Below are positions 36,334 through 45,415 of a DNA stretch of 64,000 nucleotides, piece by piece. This stretch comes from Calothrix sp. PCC 7716. GTDB taxonomy: Bacteria > Cyanobacteriota > Cyanobacteriia > Cyanobacteriales > Nostocaceae. The DNA lies in the NCBI RefSeq assembly GCF_019977735.1, contig NZ_AP025019.1, positions 310,001 to 374,000 on the forward strand, in the 5' to 3' direction. Positions within the stretch are counted from its first letter, which is position 1, and every line of letters starts with the position of its first letter. Position numbers and translations under genes: made by a program. The notes beneath the pieces are model-generated. The model was not told where the DNA came from, ran no database searches, and worked only from the letters and a program-made list of their open reading frames with translations.

Positions 36334-37095
36334 ATGGCTAAGAAGAACACTTTGCGGGAAGTAAAGAGCTTGGGTAACAGTAAAGGCAAAGCTGGGAACC
36401 AAGTAGAACCTAAAAATCTGACTACCACTACGGAGACTAATCGGTGGGAAGCATGGCAATGTCTGGGTACTAATAGTCCTGAAAACTGGCATCAAGTTTG
36501 GGAAGGTAGTTTTGCAGATTGCTTTGAAGAGTTACAAGAGTCTATTGATTGTGAACTTGGAGAGTCAATCTTGACAGGCGAGGTTATAGAAAAACTAGAG
36601 ATTGAATATCAGCACAAACCCGAATTAATTCCTCAAGTAATGGAGCAGATGCTTAAACCTGCACGAGATAAGGTAAAAGTCCAGTGTTTAGAGAACAAGG
36701 AGTGTGAGGGTCAAAATTGGTATATTGCTCAATCTCCCTCCAAGTTCAAACGTCAAAGCGATTACTATCCCTTCAGCTTTAGCACCGACTGGGAGGGTTG
36801 GGAGATAGATGAAACTGGGCAAGGACAATTAGTAGTCGATGGCTCGCTAGAAGAGTGCCTGCAAGAGATGATGTTTTATTTCACTCTAGATATTGATAAA
36901 AAGGCAGAGGCAGAAATAAAGTACATGGACACTCAAACGGCTTTTGGTTATAAAAATGTCTTACGCTCCCAAATGCTAGCCAAAGCTAAATCCACTTGTT
37001 TGGCTAAAGGTGAGTACAAGGGAATTTTTTGGACAATTCGCTCTATTTTGACTAGGGAGCAATGTGAGTGGATAGCCAAAAACGGTAAGCCCTAG
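36334..37095 (+). CDS. Duplicated-motif hypothetical protein, 253 aa
   Basis: ATG 36334 begins MAKKNTLREVKSLGNSKGKA. Two halves look related: WEAWQCLGTNSPENWHQVWE with GSFADCFEELQESI, and DWEGWEIDETGQGQLVVDGS with LEECLQEMMFYF. Each is followed by an acidic helix and a (Q/G)(N/I)(W/F)(Y/W).I strand. A repeat of a roughly 110-residue domain is likely. Role unknown; same strand as the primase-like gene, 306 bp downstream of it. Confidence 0.5.
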   Translation: MAKKNTLREVKSLGNSKGKAGNQVEPKNLTTTTETNRWEAWQCLGTNSPENWHQVWEGSFADCFEELQESIDCELGESILTGEVIEKLEIEYQHKPELIPQVMEQMLKPARDKVKVQCLENKECEGQNWYIAQSPSKFKRQSDYYPFSFSTDWEGWEIDETGQGQLVVDGSLEECLQEMMFYFTLDIDKKAEAEIKYMDTQTAFGYKNVLRSQMLAKAKSTCLAKGEYKGIFWTIRSILTREQCEWIAKNGKP

Positions 37096-37252
37096 GTTTT
37101 TAATTAAGCAACTGTACCAAACCCTGTACAATCAGCCTAGAGCTTATAGATTGGGCTAGCAAAGCCGAAAGTACCACTGAAACGTTCCTAGCCATTAAAA
37201 TCTATTAATAAGTACTACAATATTCTAAAAATTGAGCGCGCGATAAAGGTAT

Positions 37253-37720
37253 TTACAATGATTGAGTATTTTCTAATAGGCGCCCAACAGTTCGAGGAGA
37301 CAACTGTGCCAAACCTTTCGATTTAACGGTTTCAGCAACAGCCTTGTTGTGTTGATGCTTGGAACGACAGGGTGAGTGCGTTTTATTCCACTCACTGATT
37401 TCAATTATCTTAGTAATTTCCTTGTTATCTTTTACCTTTTTCGGGCGCCCTATTTTGTCACCAAGAACTACGTATGTTTTGGCAAGCGCTTCATCCCAAG
37501 TTTGAGATATTGCCTCATGTGATAACCATCTTTTTTTCCATTCACCAACAGTATTCTTAGACACACCGAGTTTTTCTGCAATACCTCTCTCTGTATGTCC
37601 ACTGTTTATTGCTAATAGTACAGTAGCTCTTTTTACCACTTCCGGCGCCTCGGTTGCGGCTATATGTGTCAATACCTGTTCTTCAATAGAATTTAGTATT
37701 TTATCCTTATGACGAGGCAT
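37253..37720 (-). CDS. Transposase-derived HTH protein (IS630-type N-terminus)
   Basis: ATG 37720 gives 155 residues that match only the DNA-binding half of an IS630-type transposase: TERGIAEKLGVSKNTVGEWK is the first helix-turn-helix and LSPRTVGRLLE the second. The protein ends there; no DDE domain follows. No inverted repeats flank it. It is either a truncated transposase or a domesticated DNA-binding protein. It stands divergent from the ParB-like gene, about 310 bp away, which fits a regulator position. Confidence 0.65.
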   Translation of the reverse strand: MPRHKDKILNSIEEQVLTHIAATEAPEVVKRATVLLAINSGHTERGIAEKLGVSKNTVGEWKKRWLSHEAISQTWDEALAKTYVVLGDKIGRPKKVKDNKEITKIIEISEWNKTHSPCRSKHQHNKAVAETVKSKGLAQLSPRTVGRLLENTQSL

Positions 37721-38031
37721 TCTTGCCCTCTCCTTTATTTTGCCCCAGACTTTTGCCAAAAGTTTTGATATTTGATATACTTTGCTGTAATGTACGTTCT
37801 GCAAGGTAAATCACCTAAGTACTGCGGCTAACAGTACTTTAAGCAATCGAGCACAACTTCCTGTCGTCAAACAGGAAACGTTGCTTCGTGCATTTCATTT
37901 AATTAAATCACTGTCATCATAACATGAATAAATTTTATTTTGCACGTCTGTCTGAGGATAGATGCTTTTTTGTCGTAGATAGTACTCATTATTTCGTCAC
38001 TTTTTAACAAATATATTAGTGGGTGCAATTC

Positions 38032-39165
38032 ATGAATATTCATTCGTCATCTAACATCTTATATTTTCCTCCTTCTAACTTGGTTGTACATCCTAAACTC
38101 ATCCAAATCTATGGAGAACATGAAACTAGACCTGATTTGGAGCAAGACATAGCCAATCGAGGTATTATTGTGACACCGTTGGTTGTTTCATCTCTCAACA
38201 ATTTATTACTTTCTGGTAAATGTCGTCGTGCGATTGCAATAAAGTTAGGTTGGGACAGTGTACCAGTGCAATATGTTGATTGTGCATCCGATGCTGAAGA
38301 AGAAGCATGGGTATTATCACTCAACCTTAACCGCGATGGTAAAACTAACTACCAGAAAATGGTCGAGGCAAAACACTGGGAAAGCCACCTTAGACCATTA
38401 GCTTCTAAAAATCAGGCAGCAGGCGCCGAGTATATGAGAAAATTCCTCCTTCCGTCGAATTCGACGGAACAAGACTTGACAGATTTAGACATTCATAAAA
38501 TAGACGTTCGGAACACCGTAGCAAAGAAATTAAAGATGGGCGCCGGACCATATTCCAACTCAAAGCAAGTCTACAAGCGAATTCTGGAATTACTTGAGGG
38601 AGGTAAACTTATTGCAGCCGCAGCATTAGAGAAAGAATTAAACCGCAGTATTGACGCAGCGTACAAATTTATTCGCAGTTCCGACTACAATCAAGCTATT
38701 AACATTCTCGAATTAGGAGACGTTAAAACTGTGGGTGAAGTACTTGGTTTGGTAAATAGTGGGGAGCGTAACCCTTTCCGTAAATATAAACAGTGGGATG
38801 TATATAGATTTACTGAAGAGGCACGACCAAAGGATTGTACCTTAGTCGGTCGTGTAATCGATATAACCAACGAGTTCGTGGTATTTGGATTTAGGGGTAT
38901 GAGTAACTGGCGCCTGAAAGTCGTCCATTTACGCCCACGGGATATACGCGCGGAAGTTATTACTGACTCAGAAACACAAAGGCGCCTTCGTATTCATGCG
39001 TTGATGGAGAAATACAGTTGCATAGAGCCAATTGCTGTATCATTGGAGACTTTACTAAAACTTCCAGATTTGACTTACCAAGAAGAGGCTTATTTGCAAA
39101 CCTTAGAATTGAACTACGATAGCAATGTTAAAGAAGTGCAACGCTCTTTATTTACAGCAGTTTGA
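38032..39165 (+). CDS. ParB-like nuclease-domain protein
   Basis: A 377-residue protein. Residues 10-110 form a ParB/sulfiredoxin-type domain: LVVHPKLIQIYGE, RPDLEQDIANRGIIVTPLVV, LLLSGKCRRAIAIKLGWDSV, and LNLNRDGKTNYQ. A helical part follows (LEKELNRSIDAAYKFIRSSD). No ParA-type ATPase is visible in the window, so a classic ParAB pair is not shown. The role could be centromere binding, CTP-linked regulation or nuclease-like action. GTG 38023 is an alternative start. A 20-bp palindrome lies inside the gene. Confidence 0.75.
   Translation: MNIHSSSNILYFPPSNLVVHPKLIQIYGEHETRPDLEQDIANRGIIVTPLVVSSLNNLLLSGKCRRAIAIKLGWDSVPVQYVDCASDAEEEAWVLSLNLNRDGKTNYQKMVEAKHWESHLRPLASKNQAAGAEYMRKFLLPSNSTEQDLTDLDIHKIDVRNTVAKKLKMGAGPYSNSKQVYKRILELLEGGKLIAAAALEKELNRSIDAAYKFIRSSDYNQAINILELGDVKTVGEVLGLVNSGERNPFRKYKQWDVYRFTEEARPKDCTLVGRVIDITNEFVVFGFRGMSNWRLKVVHLRPRDIRAEVITDSETQRRLRIHALMEKYSCIEPIAVSLETLLKLPDLTYQEEAYLQTLELNYDSNVKEVQRSLFTAV
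38450..38469. other. Perfect palindrome inside the ParB-like gene
   Basis: The arms TTCCGTCGAA / TTCGACGGAA pair exactly and are centred on GAATTC. It falls in codons for LPSNSTE. ParB proteins bind palindromic parS sites that are often close to or within par genes, so this is a candidate site; chance cannot be excluded. Confidence 0.4.
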
Positions 39166-39227
39166 GTAATTATCACCGAAAGCATCCGCCACTATAGTAA
39201 GCACGACAATTTGTAAACGGAATACGT

Positions 39228-39437
39228 TTATATATTGGGATTAACAGCTTGAAGGTTGTAGTTCCTTGCTTCAATTTCACCGCGTGTAACAGTCCAACTT
39301 CTTTCACTGTTTTCTTGTCCTGATAGCAGTGCAAGAGTATCTTTAAAGTTTTTGTGGGTAAATGATTTATGTTTGGTGACTGTTATAATTGAACCCCATA
39401 AGGCGCCAATAGTAAGTTTGAAATTTATTTATGATAG
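39228..39437 (-). pseudogene. Possible type I methyltransferase (HsdM) C-terminal remnant
   Basis: An open stretch without a start codon reads FKDTLALLSGQENSERSWTV then TRGEIEARNYNLQAVNPNI-stop. The SERSWTV and EIEARNY(D/N)L...NPN ending is familiar from type I or N6-adenine DNA methylase C-termini. Nothing of the catalytic domain remains. The rest of 39166-39776 has three GGCGCC sites and no gene. Confidence 0.4.
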
Positions 39438-39776
39438 CAGGAGGTGTAGTTTGCTAGCCAACGGCGCCAATACACATCTATAAATCGAAACGAATTGTAT
39501 CGCTGCACAGGAACGTGCGTATCGGAGGCGCCACCATTCAGATTTATGCCAACTGTCAGTTCCTTCAAATAATATCTGTAATATTTTCCAGCAAAGTCAG
39601 AATCATAGCATCACAGCCCAACAATTAATAAAGAATAATCTATGTTTACCTATACTTTAAAAATATTTATTAAAAATTTATTGAAGATTTATATGGTAGA
39701 CTACTAAATTTTATTTTTGTGGATAAAAATAACTATAAGTATTGTGAATACTTTTTAAGTAAAGGAGATAAATATA

Positions 39777-39965
39777 ATGGAACCTTCAATCACAGCGGTA
39801 TTATTAGGACTAGCTCAAGCAGGTGCAACAGCAGCAGTTAACGCAGCTGGTGGAAAATGCGGTGAGTACGTAGCTGATAAAGCGATAGAAGCTTACGAAG
39901 CAGGTTGGGATAGAGATAGGCAAGCAGGTGGAATTTCTTTTTGGAGTGCAATACTGCTCGGTTAA
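39777..39965 (+). CDS. Small Gly/Ala-rich peptide, bacteriocin-like
   Basis: A 62-residue peptide with an excellent start: AAAGGAGAT nine bases before the ATG. It begins MEPSITAVLLGLAQAGATAA and contains one AAGG step followed by KCGEYVADKAIEAYEAGWD and a hydrophobic GISFWSAILLG end. Size, Gly/Ala content and the possible GG cleavage site recall class II bacteriocins, but the leader does not match the usual ELS..EL..V.GG pattern. A frameshifted CTB-type bacteriocin lies 2.8 kb away. The 3' end of the gene forms one arm of an 18-bp inverted repeat. Confidence 0.5.
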   Translation: MEPSITAVLLGLAQAGATAAVNAAGGKCGEYVADKAIEAYEAGWDRDRQAGGISFWSAILLG

Positions 39966-40039
39966 GGAGATAACGTAGGCTGAAACTCTTATAATATCAT
40001 TGTTTATCATGCCGAAAAAAGCTTAACCGAGCAGTATTG
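39949..40039. repeat. 18-bp inverted repeat at the end of the peptide gene
   Basis: CAATACTGCTCGGTTAAG (39949-39966) and its exact complement (40022-40039) flank 55 bp. The left arm covers the last codons and stop of the 62-aa peptide. It can form a long hairpin in the transcript, or it marks an inverted duplication. A second hairpin (CAATGGC / GCCATTG, 40104-40130) follows. Confidence 0.8.
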
Positions 40040-40103
40040 TTTTGGGGTGGCAATTCACAAACTGCTCCTGCTACTCCTTGAAATTCAAAATTAGACATAA
40101 GTC

Positions 40104-40130
40104 CAATGGCAATAATTTTTATCGCCATTG
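40104..40130 (+). terminator. Hairpin, possible terminator
   Basis: A 7-bp stem CAATGGC / GCCATTG with additional A-T pairing in the loop. The downstream run is A-rich rather than T-rich, so it fits a terminator for either strand only weakly. Confidence 0.35.
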
Positions 40131-40231
40131 CGACTAAAAAAACAATAAAAGATAATTTCTATCATCCTTGTTAGCCTGTTCATTTCCAAGCAACATAGTG
40201 CCTGGATATTGTAATAAATATTAAACGTTGG

Positions 40232-40636
40232 TTGCGTAATTTATGGATTATTCTATCATATAATTTGAAGATAATTGAAAGAGGGAAACCTGACGTAATC
40301 AATATCGATTACTCGTTAAACAAGCGATGGCGCCATCGCTCTGAGCATGAAAGTAGTATTGCCTTTGCTTTTACGACAATTGAAAATATCAACGGCGAAC
40401 AAATGTTGATGGTAGATGAATTGCACGTCGTCCGCGACCAAGATAAAGATAAAGGATTAGGTTCGTATTTGATACGTAAAATTATCAAATATGCTGACAA
40501 GCGTCATTTGCCTGTAGGTTTATTTGCAGACCCTGGTGGCGCCGGAGGAATCAGGTTTAATCAGGAAGAATTAACCAATTGGTACGCGCGATACGGGTTT
40601 GTAAAAGAAGGTGGTCTTCTTATAAAAAGACATTAA
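40232..40636 (+). CDS. GNAT-family acetyltransferase
   Basis: A 134-residue protein with a GNAT core: a MLMVDELHVV strand, RDQDKDKGLGSYLIRKIIKY (the acetyl-CoA loop and helix of motif A), and ELTNWYARYGFV (motif B). The start is a TTG at 40232; no ATG occurs in frame before residue 58, so the true start is uncertain and the first 20 residues may not be real. GNAT enzymes transfer an acetyl group from acetyl-CoA to an amine; the substrate is unknown. Confidence 0.7.
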   Translation: MRNLWIILSYNLKIIERGKPDVINIDYSLNKRWRHRSEHESSIAFAFTTIENINGEQMLMVDELHVVRDQDKDKGLGSYLIRKIIKYADKRHLPVGLFADPGGAGGIRFNQEELTNWYARYGFVKEGGLLIKRH

Positions 40637-40725
40637 GAAATTATAAATATATATTCAAAATGGAATAGCAGACGTTTAATCAAACGTAGATTAGACTGGA
40701 TTCGGTATTATCTATCAAAATAATC

Positions 40726-41175
40726 GTGAATAGTAGACGTGGGCTAGAAATAGCAGAATATGTAGCATTAATTATTATAGCACTTTGTTTATTAGCTGCT
40801 GTGTGGGTGAATATTATTTATATTGCTTTCGCTGTCGTTGGGTGTGTTTTGTTCAATTTGGTGAGTCGCTATCAAATTTATAGACAGATGCAACGCAGTA
40901 ACCATGCTGCTTCTATTGAATCACGTATTACCGCTTTATCGGAAGAAATAAGTTCGCTGCGGTCTATAATTCTAGATTTACCGCAACAATTAAATAATAG
41001 TAGTAGCGTTAATAGTAAAGATAAGTTACTACCTATGGCGCCGGATATTATACAATTGAAACAACAGTGTACTGATGTACAGGATTTACTATCAGATTTG
41101 ATTTACAAAATGATTTACAAAATGTTATTAGATGGTCAATTAAGTGGATATAATTTATCTGAAAATGAACTGTAA
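40726..41175 (+). CDS. Membrane-anchored coiled-coil protein, 149 aa
   Basis: GTG start. Residues 10-45 are one long or two short transmembrane helices (VALIIIALCLLAAVWVNIIY, then IAFAVVGCVLFNLV). A coiled-coil stretch follows (SIESRITALSEEISSLRSII) and a helical tail. It is probably an inner-membrane protein with a cytoplasmic coiled coil. Function unknown. It lies 90 bp after the acetyltransferase on the same strand. Confidence 0.5.
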   Translation: MNSRRGLEIAEYVALIIIALCLLAAVWVNIIYIAFAVVGCVLFNLVSRYQIYRQMQRSNHAASIESRITALSEEISSLRSIILDLPQQLNNSSSVNSKDKLLPMAPDIIQLKQQCTDVQDLLSDLIYKMIYKMLLDGQLSGYNLSENEL

Positions 41176-41448
41176 ATAACTAGGCACCTCAAATTGTTCT
41201 AGCATCAACGAAGGAGTGAAAAAGCAAACTATATATTTTATAATTCATAAGTACTATAAGTATCGAGTGAAATTTAAGAACTATTGGCTCTTATTCTCAG
41301 AGTCAGGGCGCCTCAAATACCAATGGAGTTTGAGAAAGACACCAAAATTGTTAATTATTTACTTCAAATGGGAACAATAATCATAACACGTATTAAGAGT
41401 ATCACGTCTAATAAATTTATGTCAGAACGAAAAAATGAAGGAGTTATT

Positions 41449-41998
41449 TTGCTAAAACGATTTTTAGCTATTTTAGCTGTTGCTTCAATCTCAAATTGTT
41501 TGTGGATTGAAAAACCAGCCTACGCGCGTCCTGCATTCCCAATATCAGAAATTTCTTTTGAAGACCGCACTGACTTAGGGGATGGTGATGTTTATTTAAA
41601 GGCAACCCTAACAGTTCCAGACAAAAATACTACCCGCAATGTCGCAGGTCGTTTAAGAAGATATGACCTTCATATTGCTAAAATGTTTGAAGTTACCGAT
41701 TACCAATGTCGAAATTGGCAAAATAGCCCTATACCTTATGAAGGAGAAAAAGGGATTGTTTGGGTTTATTCAGCGGGTGATGGTAATAAATGGATGGGAA
41801 TTTTTACAATTGATTGTGAGAAAGCACGAAATGTAATGAATAGCTTCACTTTAGGTGGAGAGCGAAAACACAAAGATATTTTACTATGAAGCTAGACATT
41901 TTAAAAATGTACCAAGCCTAGCATTAACTACATCCAAAAAAGAAATGGCTAGATGGGTTGAGTTTGTAAAAAGTGTTCCACCTCAGCAATCACCATAG
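41449..41998 (+). pseudogene. Exported protein gene with a late frameshift
   Basis: A TTG at 41449, preceded by AAGGAG at the right distance, starts LLKRFLAILAVASISNCLWI followed by an AYA signal-peptidase box, so the signal peptide decides this start over the longer frames from 41284 or 41419. The mature part reads FPISEISFEDRTDLGDGDVY with ATLTVPDKN. The frame ends at 41889, but near 41870 the next frame continues naturally: KIFYYEARHFKNVPSLALTT through ARWVEFVKSVPP to TAG 41996. One missing or extra base therefore cuts about 35 residues. No family is recognised. Confidence 0.55.
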
Positions 41999-42608
41999 TT
42001 AAAAGTTATTTTTTTACATATTAAGCTTTTGATTGTTATAACAAGTAGGAATTAAGGTTTGAAACACTTACCCTACTTGATTATGTGTAAAATCGTTGTG
42101 GGTAATTAAAAATAAAGCATACGGGCGCCACCATTTCCGTTATCGCCTGTATATAAAGTCGTTACAATTCTGATTTGGGAAAGGCACCGCATATATTTTT
42201 TGTACGGTAAACCGAACCTTTGTATTGAAAACTGCGAGTTATGAAATAGTACATATATAGTTAAAGCACGATAAGACAAGCAGTTAGGAGTGCATCCAAA
42301 ACGGGTTTATTGTACTTAAGGAATTATCGGAACCCTCCAAAAGCGGACTATACAATAGTTTCAACCAACAAAGGTTTCAATTTTTTAGGAGTTACGGTCG
42401 AATGGTGCAGTAATACCAAACGCGAACAACAAGCTTCCAAACTATAGCCTTGCGTTGTTCGCGTTCGATAATTATATAGTGATTGAGACGAATTAAATAG
42501 TAGAACAACACCAAGGTTAATTTAAACGCGCGCTATATGAATCATTAATATCGAGTATTGGCGCCTTCACGCATTTGGATGTTAAAAAGCGGCGCCATTA
42601 CGGTAAGC
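41999..42608. other. Gap without a recognised gene
   Basis: About 600 bp of AT-rich DNA with three GGCGCC sites. I see no convincing frame on either strand. Confidence 0.45.
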
Positions 42609-42858
42609 TTATTTAGCAGCGATGGATTGACCAGCTTTGCTGAATATTTCTTGAAAGTTGGTAACAGAACCAGTGTAGCTACCACCAGGACCAGCGAAGG
42701 TTTGTTGACCTACAGCCAAGTTCTTCTGTGAGAAAGTGTTACCTGCATAGTCACGTAAATCCACCGACATCACCCAAGGTAATAGCCAAGCCACCTGCAA
42801 CAGTATCAAGTTCATCAATAGATAGTTCAATTGCATTAGTGCTGATTTCGTTACTCAT
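42609..42858 (-). pseudogene. CTB-family bacteriocin precursor, frameshifted
   Basis: ATG 42858, with GGAGAT seven bases upstream, starts MSNEISTNAIELSIDELDTV followed by AGG, a typical double-glycine leader (LSxDELDTVAGG) cut by C39-type peptidase transporters. The core begins LAITLGDVGGFT and meets TGA at 42751. One base off, the frame continues FSQKNLAVGQQTFAGPGGSY and GSVTNFQEIFSKAGQSIAAK, the conserved C-terminus of cyanobacterial CTB bacteriocins. The two halves fit one precursor of about 83 residues with a single-base shift. No transporter gene is present in the window. Confidence 0.8.
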
Positions 42859-43152
42859 AGTTTTATCTCCGTAATATAATCGTTATTTGTATTGGGAGCA
42901 GCGTTGTTTTGCTGCTATGTGTAAATAATATGAATTCTGCTTACTCAAAAACATCGGAATAAAGTTTGGATTGCAATTGATTATTTCTACACCTATTCAT
43001 GGTCATCCTAAAGTTGGAGAGATTCAAAAAAAGTATTATTATGTAGGCGCCTCGGAAATGCACTATTACAGTTGATAGTATTAATGAAGCAGGGGATTAT
43101 GTAATTGGAAGGCGCCTATAAGCGAAAACAGTATCATAAGGAAGCACGCTTA

Positions 43153-43929
43153 ATGATAAATAAGAAACGTAGCGATTCGTTTAATGAAGTAGCAGAAATA
43201 TATGATGAAGCGCGCCCAGGCTATCCACCTGAATTAATTGAAGATGTAATAAAATTAGCTAACATAAAGGAATCAGCAACAATTTTGGATGTCGGTGCCG
43301 GAACAGGAAAAGGGACACTACCATTCGCCGAAAAAGGTTACACTATTCACTGTGTCGAGCCAGGTGAGAAACTTGTTGCAGTGGCAAGTAATAACCTACG
43401 CTCGTATCCCAAGGTTACATTTGATACTACAACGTTTGAAGATTGGGATTTAAAAGCAGGCACCTATGATTTGATAATATCCGCCCAAGCTTTCCACTGG
43501 GTTAACCGGGATATTGGGTATATTAAAGCAGCACAAGCTTTGAAAGAGAATGGTTATATTGCGTTGTTCTGGAATTTTTCTCCGGCACCGGATACACCAG
43601 TATTCAATGCACTTAACGAAGCTTTTCAAAAATATGTACCATCGATGGTGTATAACCCTCCCTCAATACCTTCACTTGTAGAAAAGCGAGAGAAATGGAT
43701 AGTTAATAGTAAATGTTTTAAAAATTTAATAATCAAGGAATATCCTTGGGCAATTAATTATAAAACACAGGAATACTTAAATCTTCTAAAGACTCAAACT
43801 ACTTATCAAGCATTTACTGAAGAAGAAAAGCAGAGTTTATCTAATATTGTAGCAGAAATATTAAATGCTAATGGTGGCTACGTAACTAAACCTTATTTAT
43901 CGGTTTTGTTTCTTGCTCAGAAGATTTAA
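43153..43929 (+). CDS. Class I SAM-dependent methyltransferase
   Basis: ATG 43153 gives 258 residues starting MINKKRSDSFNEVAEIYDEA, the familiar lead of this group. Motif I ILDVGAGTGKGTLPFAEKG lies near 45-63, the acidic motif II in HCVEPGEKL, and motif IV/post-I AYDLIISAQAFHWV-like (YDLIISAQAFHWVN) near 110. It methylates a small molecule or protein of unknown identity. A TTG at 43105 would add 16 residues. It stands divergent from the bacteriocin gene 295 bp away. Confidence 0.85.
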   Translation: MINKKRSDSFNEVAEIYDEARPGYPPELIEDVIKLANIKESATILDVGAGTGKGTLPFAEKGYTIHCVEPGEKLVAVASNNLRSYPKVTFDTTTFEDWDLKAGTYDLIISAQAFHWVNRDIGYIKAAQALKENGYIALFWNFSPAPDTPVFNALNEAFQKYVPSMVYNPPSIPSLVEKREKWIVNSKCFKNLIIKEYPWAINYKTQEYLNLLKTQTTYQAFTEEEKQSLSNIVAEILNANGGYVTKPYLSVLFLAQKI

Positions 43930-44009
43930 AGTAGCTTCTCTTTGAATACTTATATAAAACAGGCGCCATTTTCTGGTAAACTGCGCTTGCCCAAAAAACG
44001 GAATATTCG

Positions 44010-44432
44010 ATGACAAACTTCAAACAAACACCCAATTGGCAACCAATCAGTATGTTGCCTGTTATCGCTCATCTGATTGACGATGGTATAATTGATACCC
44101 AGCAACAGCTATCTACCTTAATAGAAGCTGAGGGTAAACCATATACTTTGGATGATTACACGGTAGAAAGGGTAGTAAAAGTATATACAGAGCAGAAAGA
44201 ATTCTTAAATCTTTACACAGAACAATTAAAGAAATGGAAGCTTTCATCACCCTCGGTTAGCCAAAATCAGGAAATTGAGAGATTGGAGAAACAGCTTATT
44301 AAATTTCGTGAATTGAATACAAAGATTTTAGGTTTAGTTGACGAACTTAAAGAACAGACTATTGAAAAATTGTTCGCCAAGTCTGATGAAGAAATTGGGC
44401 TAGAAGCATTATTGGGTAAACTAAAATACTAA
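44010..44432 (+). CDS. Conserved hypothetical protein, 140 aa
   Basis: Begins MTNFKQTPNWQPISMLPVIA, followed by HLIDDGIIDTQQQLSTL, a helical dimer-like stretch, then a coiled coil (QEIERLEKQLIKFRELNTKI) to the end. The start pattern NWQPIS.LP.IA..IDG is known from small cyanobacterial proteins of unknown role. No motif for catalysis. Separate promoter probable. Confidence 0.5.
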   Translation: MTNFKQTPNWQPISMLPVIAHLIDDGIIDTQQQLSTLIEAEGKPYTLDDYTVERVVKVYTEQKEFLNLYTEQLKKWKLSSPSVSQNQEIERLEKQLIKFRELNTKILGLVDELKEQTIEKLFAKSDEEIGLEALLGKLKY

Positions 44433-44513
44433 CGCTAACGATTTTTACATATATGAGGCACCTCATTGTTGGTTCAAACCAAATGTTAAAATATAGGCGC
44501 CAAAACACTACAA

Positions 44514-44864
44514 TTATTTCACGAGTTCGAGCAAACCGGACATATCTAATACTTTTTTGCTCCAAGTCGCACTCATTTCGGTAACTTTTAAAAGTTCGGC
44601 TTCATTACTGGTAATGGTTGACCAATTATGGCGCGCTTGAAGTAGTAGTTTTTGAAGTTCGCTTAATTCTGGAATCAAACTTTCTTTTTGTATGAGAGAT
44701 AGGTATAAAATACTTTCATCGAGGACAACTGAAGCTACCTCACGGTTTGCTTGACCAGCAAGTGCCCATGCTTTGAAGCGCGACAAAGACGATGCAAGCT
44801 CACCTAACTGTCGTTGATGACTGATACATAAAAATGATTTTTCGATTGAAGTCCAATCTGGCAT
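44514..44864 (-). CDS. Helical partner of the DUF5674 protein, 116 aa
   Basis: Begins MPDWTSIEKSFLCISHQRQL and is entirely helical, with QANREVASVVLDESILYLSL and LSELQKLLLQARHNW. Its ATG overlaps the stop of the upstream DUF5674 gene (TAATG), with AGGAG inside that gene, so the two are translationally coupled. Short, coupled and plasmid-borne, the pair resembles a toxin-antitoxin operon, but neither protein is a known toxin. Confidence 0.5.
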   Translation of the reverse strand: MPDWTSIEKSFLCISHQRQLGELASSLSRFKAWALAGQANREVASVVLDESILYLSLIQKESLIPELSELQKLLLQARHNWSTITSNEAELLKVTEMSATWSKKVLDMSGLLELVK

Positions 44865-45199
44865 TACATTTCTCCTAGTAACCTAGTTATAATTTGGGTT
44901 ATTCTCTCTCTTAGCTCTGGAGACTGTATTATCATTGTACGATTATTTTGACTTGGGCGTATGTTAATTATTGATTCAAAATACATTGTCTGTGTGTAAG
45001 GATTCCAATCGGCGCCCCATAAATCACGTTGTCTGCTTCCCGAAGCTAGTAACACTTCCTCACATTGATAATGTTTTTCGCTACCTCCTGCTAATATTTC
45101 ACGTTCAATATCAACAACTATTTTAATATACACTCCCCAAATCTTTAACATTTCTTCCATTTGTTCACGAGTCGCACGTGTCCGAATAATTAAAATCAT
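44864..45199 (-). CDS. DUF5674 family protein
   Basis: A 111-residue protein matching DUF5674 along its length: MILIIRTRATREQMEEMLKI, YIKIVVDIEREILAGGSEKH, YQCEEVLLASGSRQRDLWGA, NIRPSQNNRTM and a final VEI-like helix. The conserved LAGG, C and WGAD residues suggest an active or binding site, yet no function is published to my knowledge. First gene of a two-gene coupled operon. Confidence 0.75.
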   Translation of the reverse strand: MILIIRTRATREQMEEMLKIWGVYIKIVVDIEREILAGGSEKHYQCEEVLLASGSRQRDLWGADWNPYTQTMYFESIINIRPSQNNRTMIIQSPELRERITQIITRLLGEM

Positions 45200-45415
45200 T
45201 GCATTACCTAATATGCACCTAAATAATTATATTATTTAATGCAGTTTTATGAAAGTAATTTATTTAATAAAGTAATGATTAAAGTTGAATCTTTATTACA
45301 AAAATATGCTTATATAAGTATAGTTTTGTACATGCAATAAATAGAAAGTAATTATATTCGGATGCTGAATACTTCGGTGCCTGCTAATATATAATATATT
45401 AGCCAAACTCGTAAT

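Noticed and set aside
44864-45199. Reading DUF5674 and its partner as a proven toxin-antitoxin pair
   Set aside because: The operon layout fits, but neither protein shows a known toxin or antitoxin motif, so it is kept only as a hypothesis.
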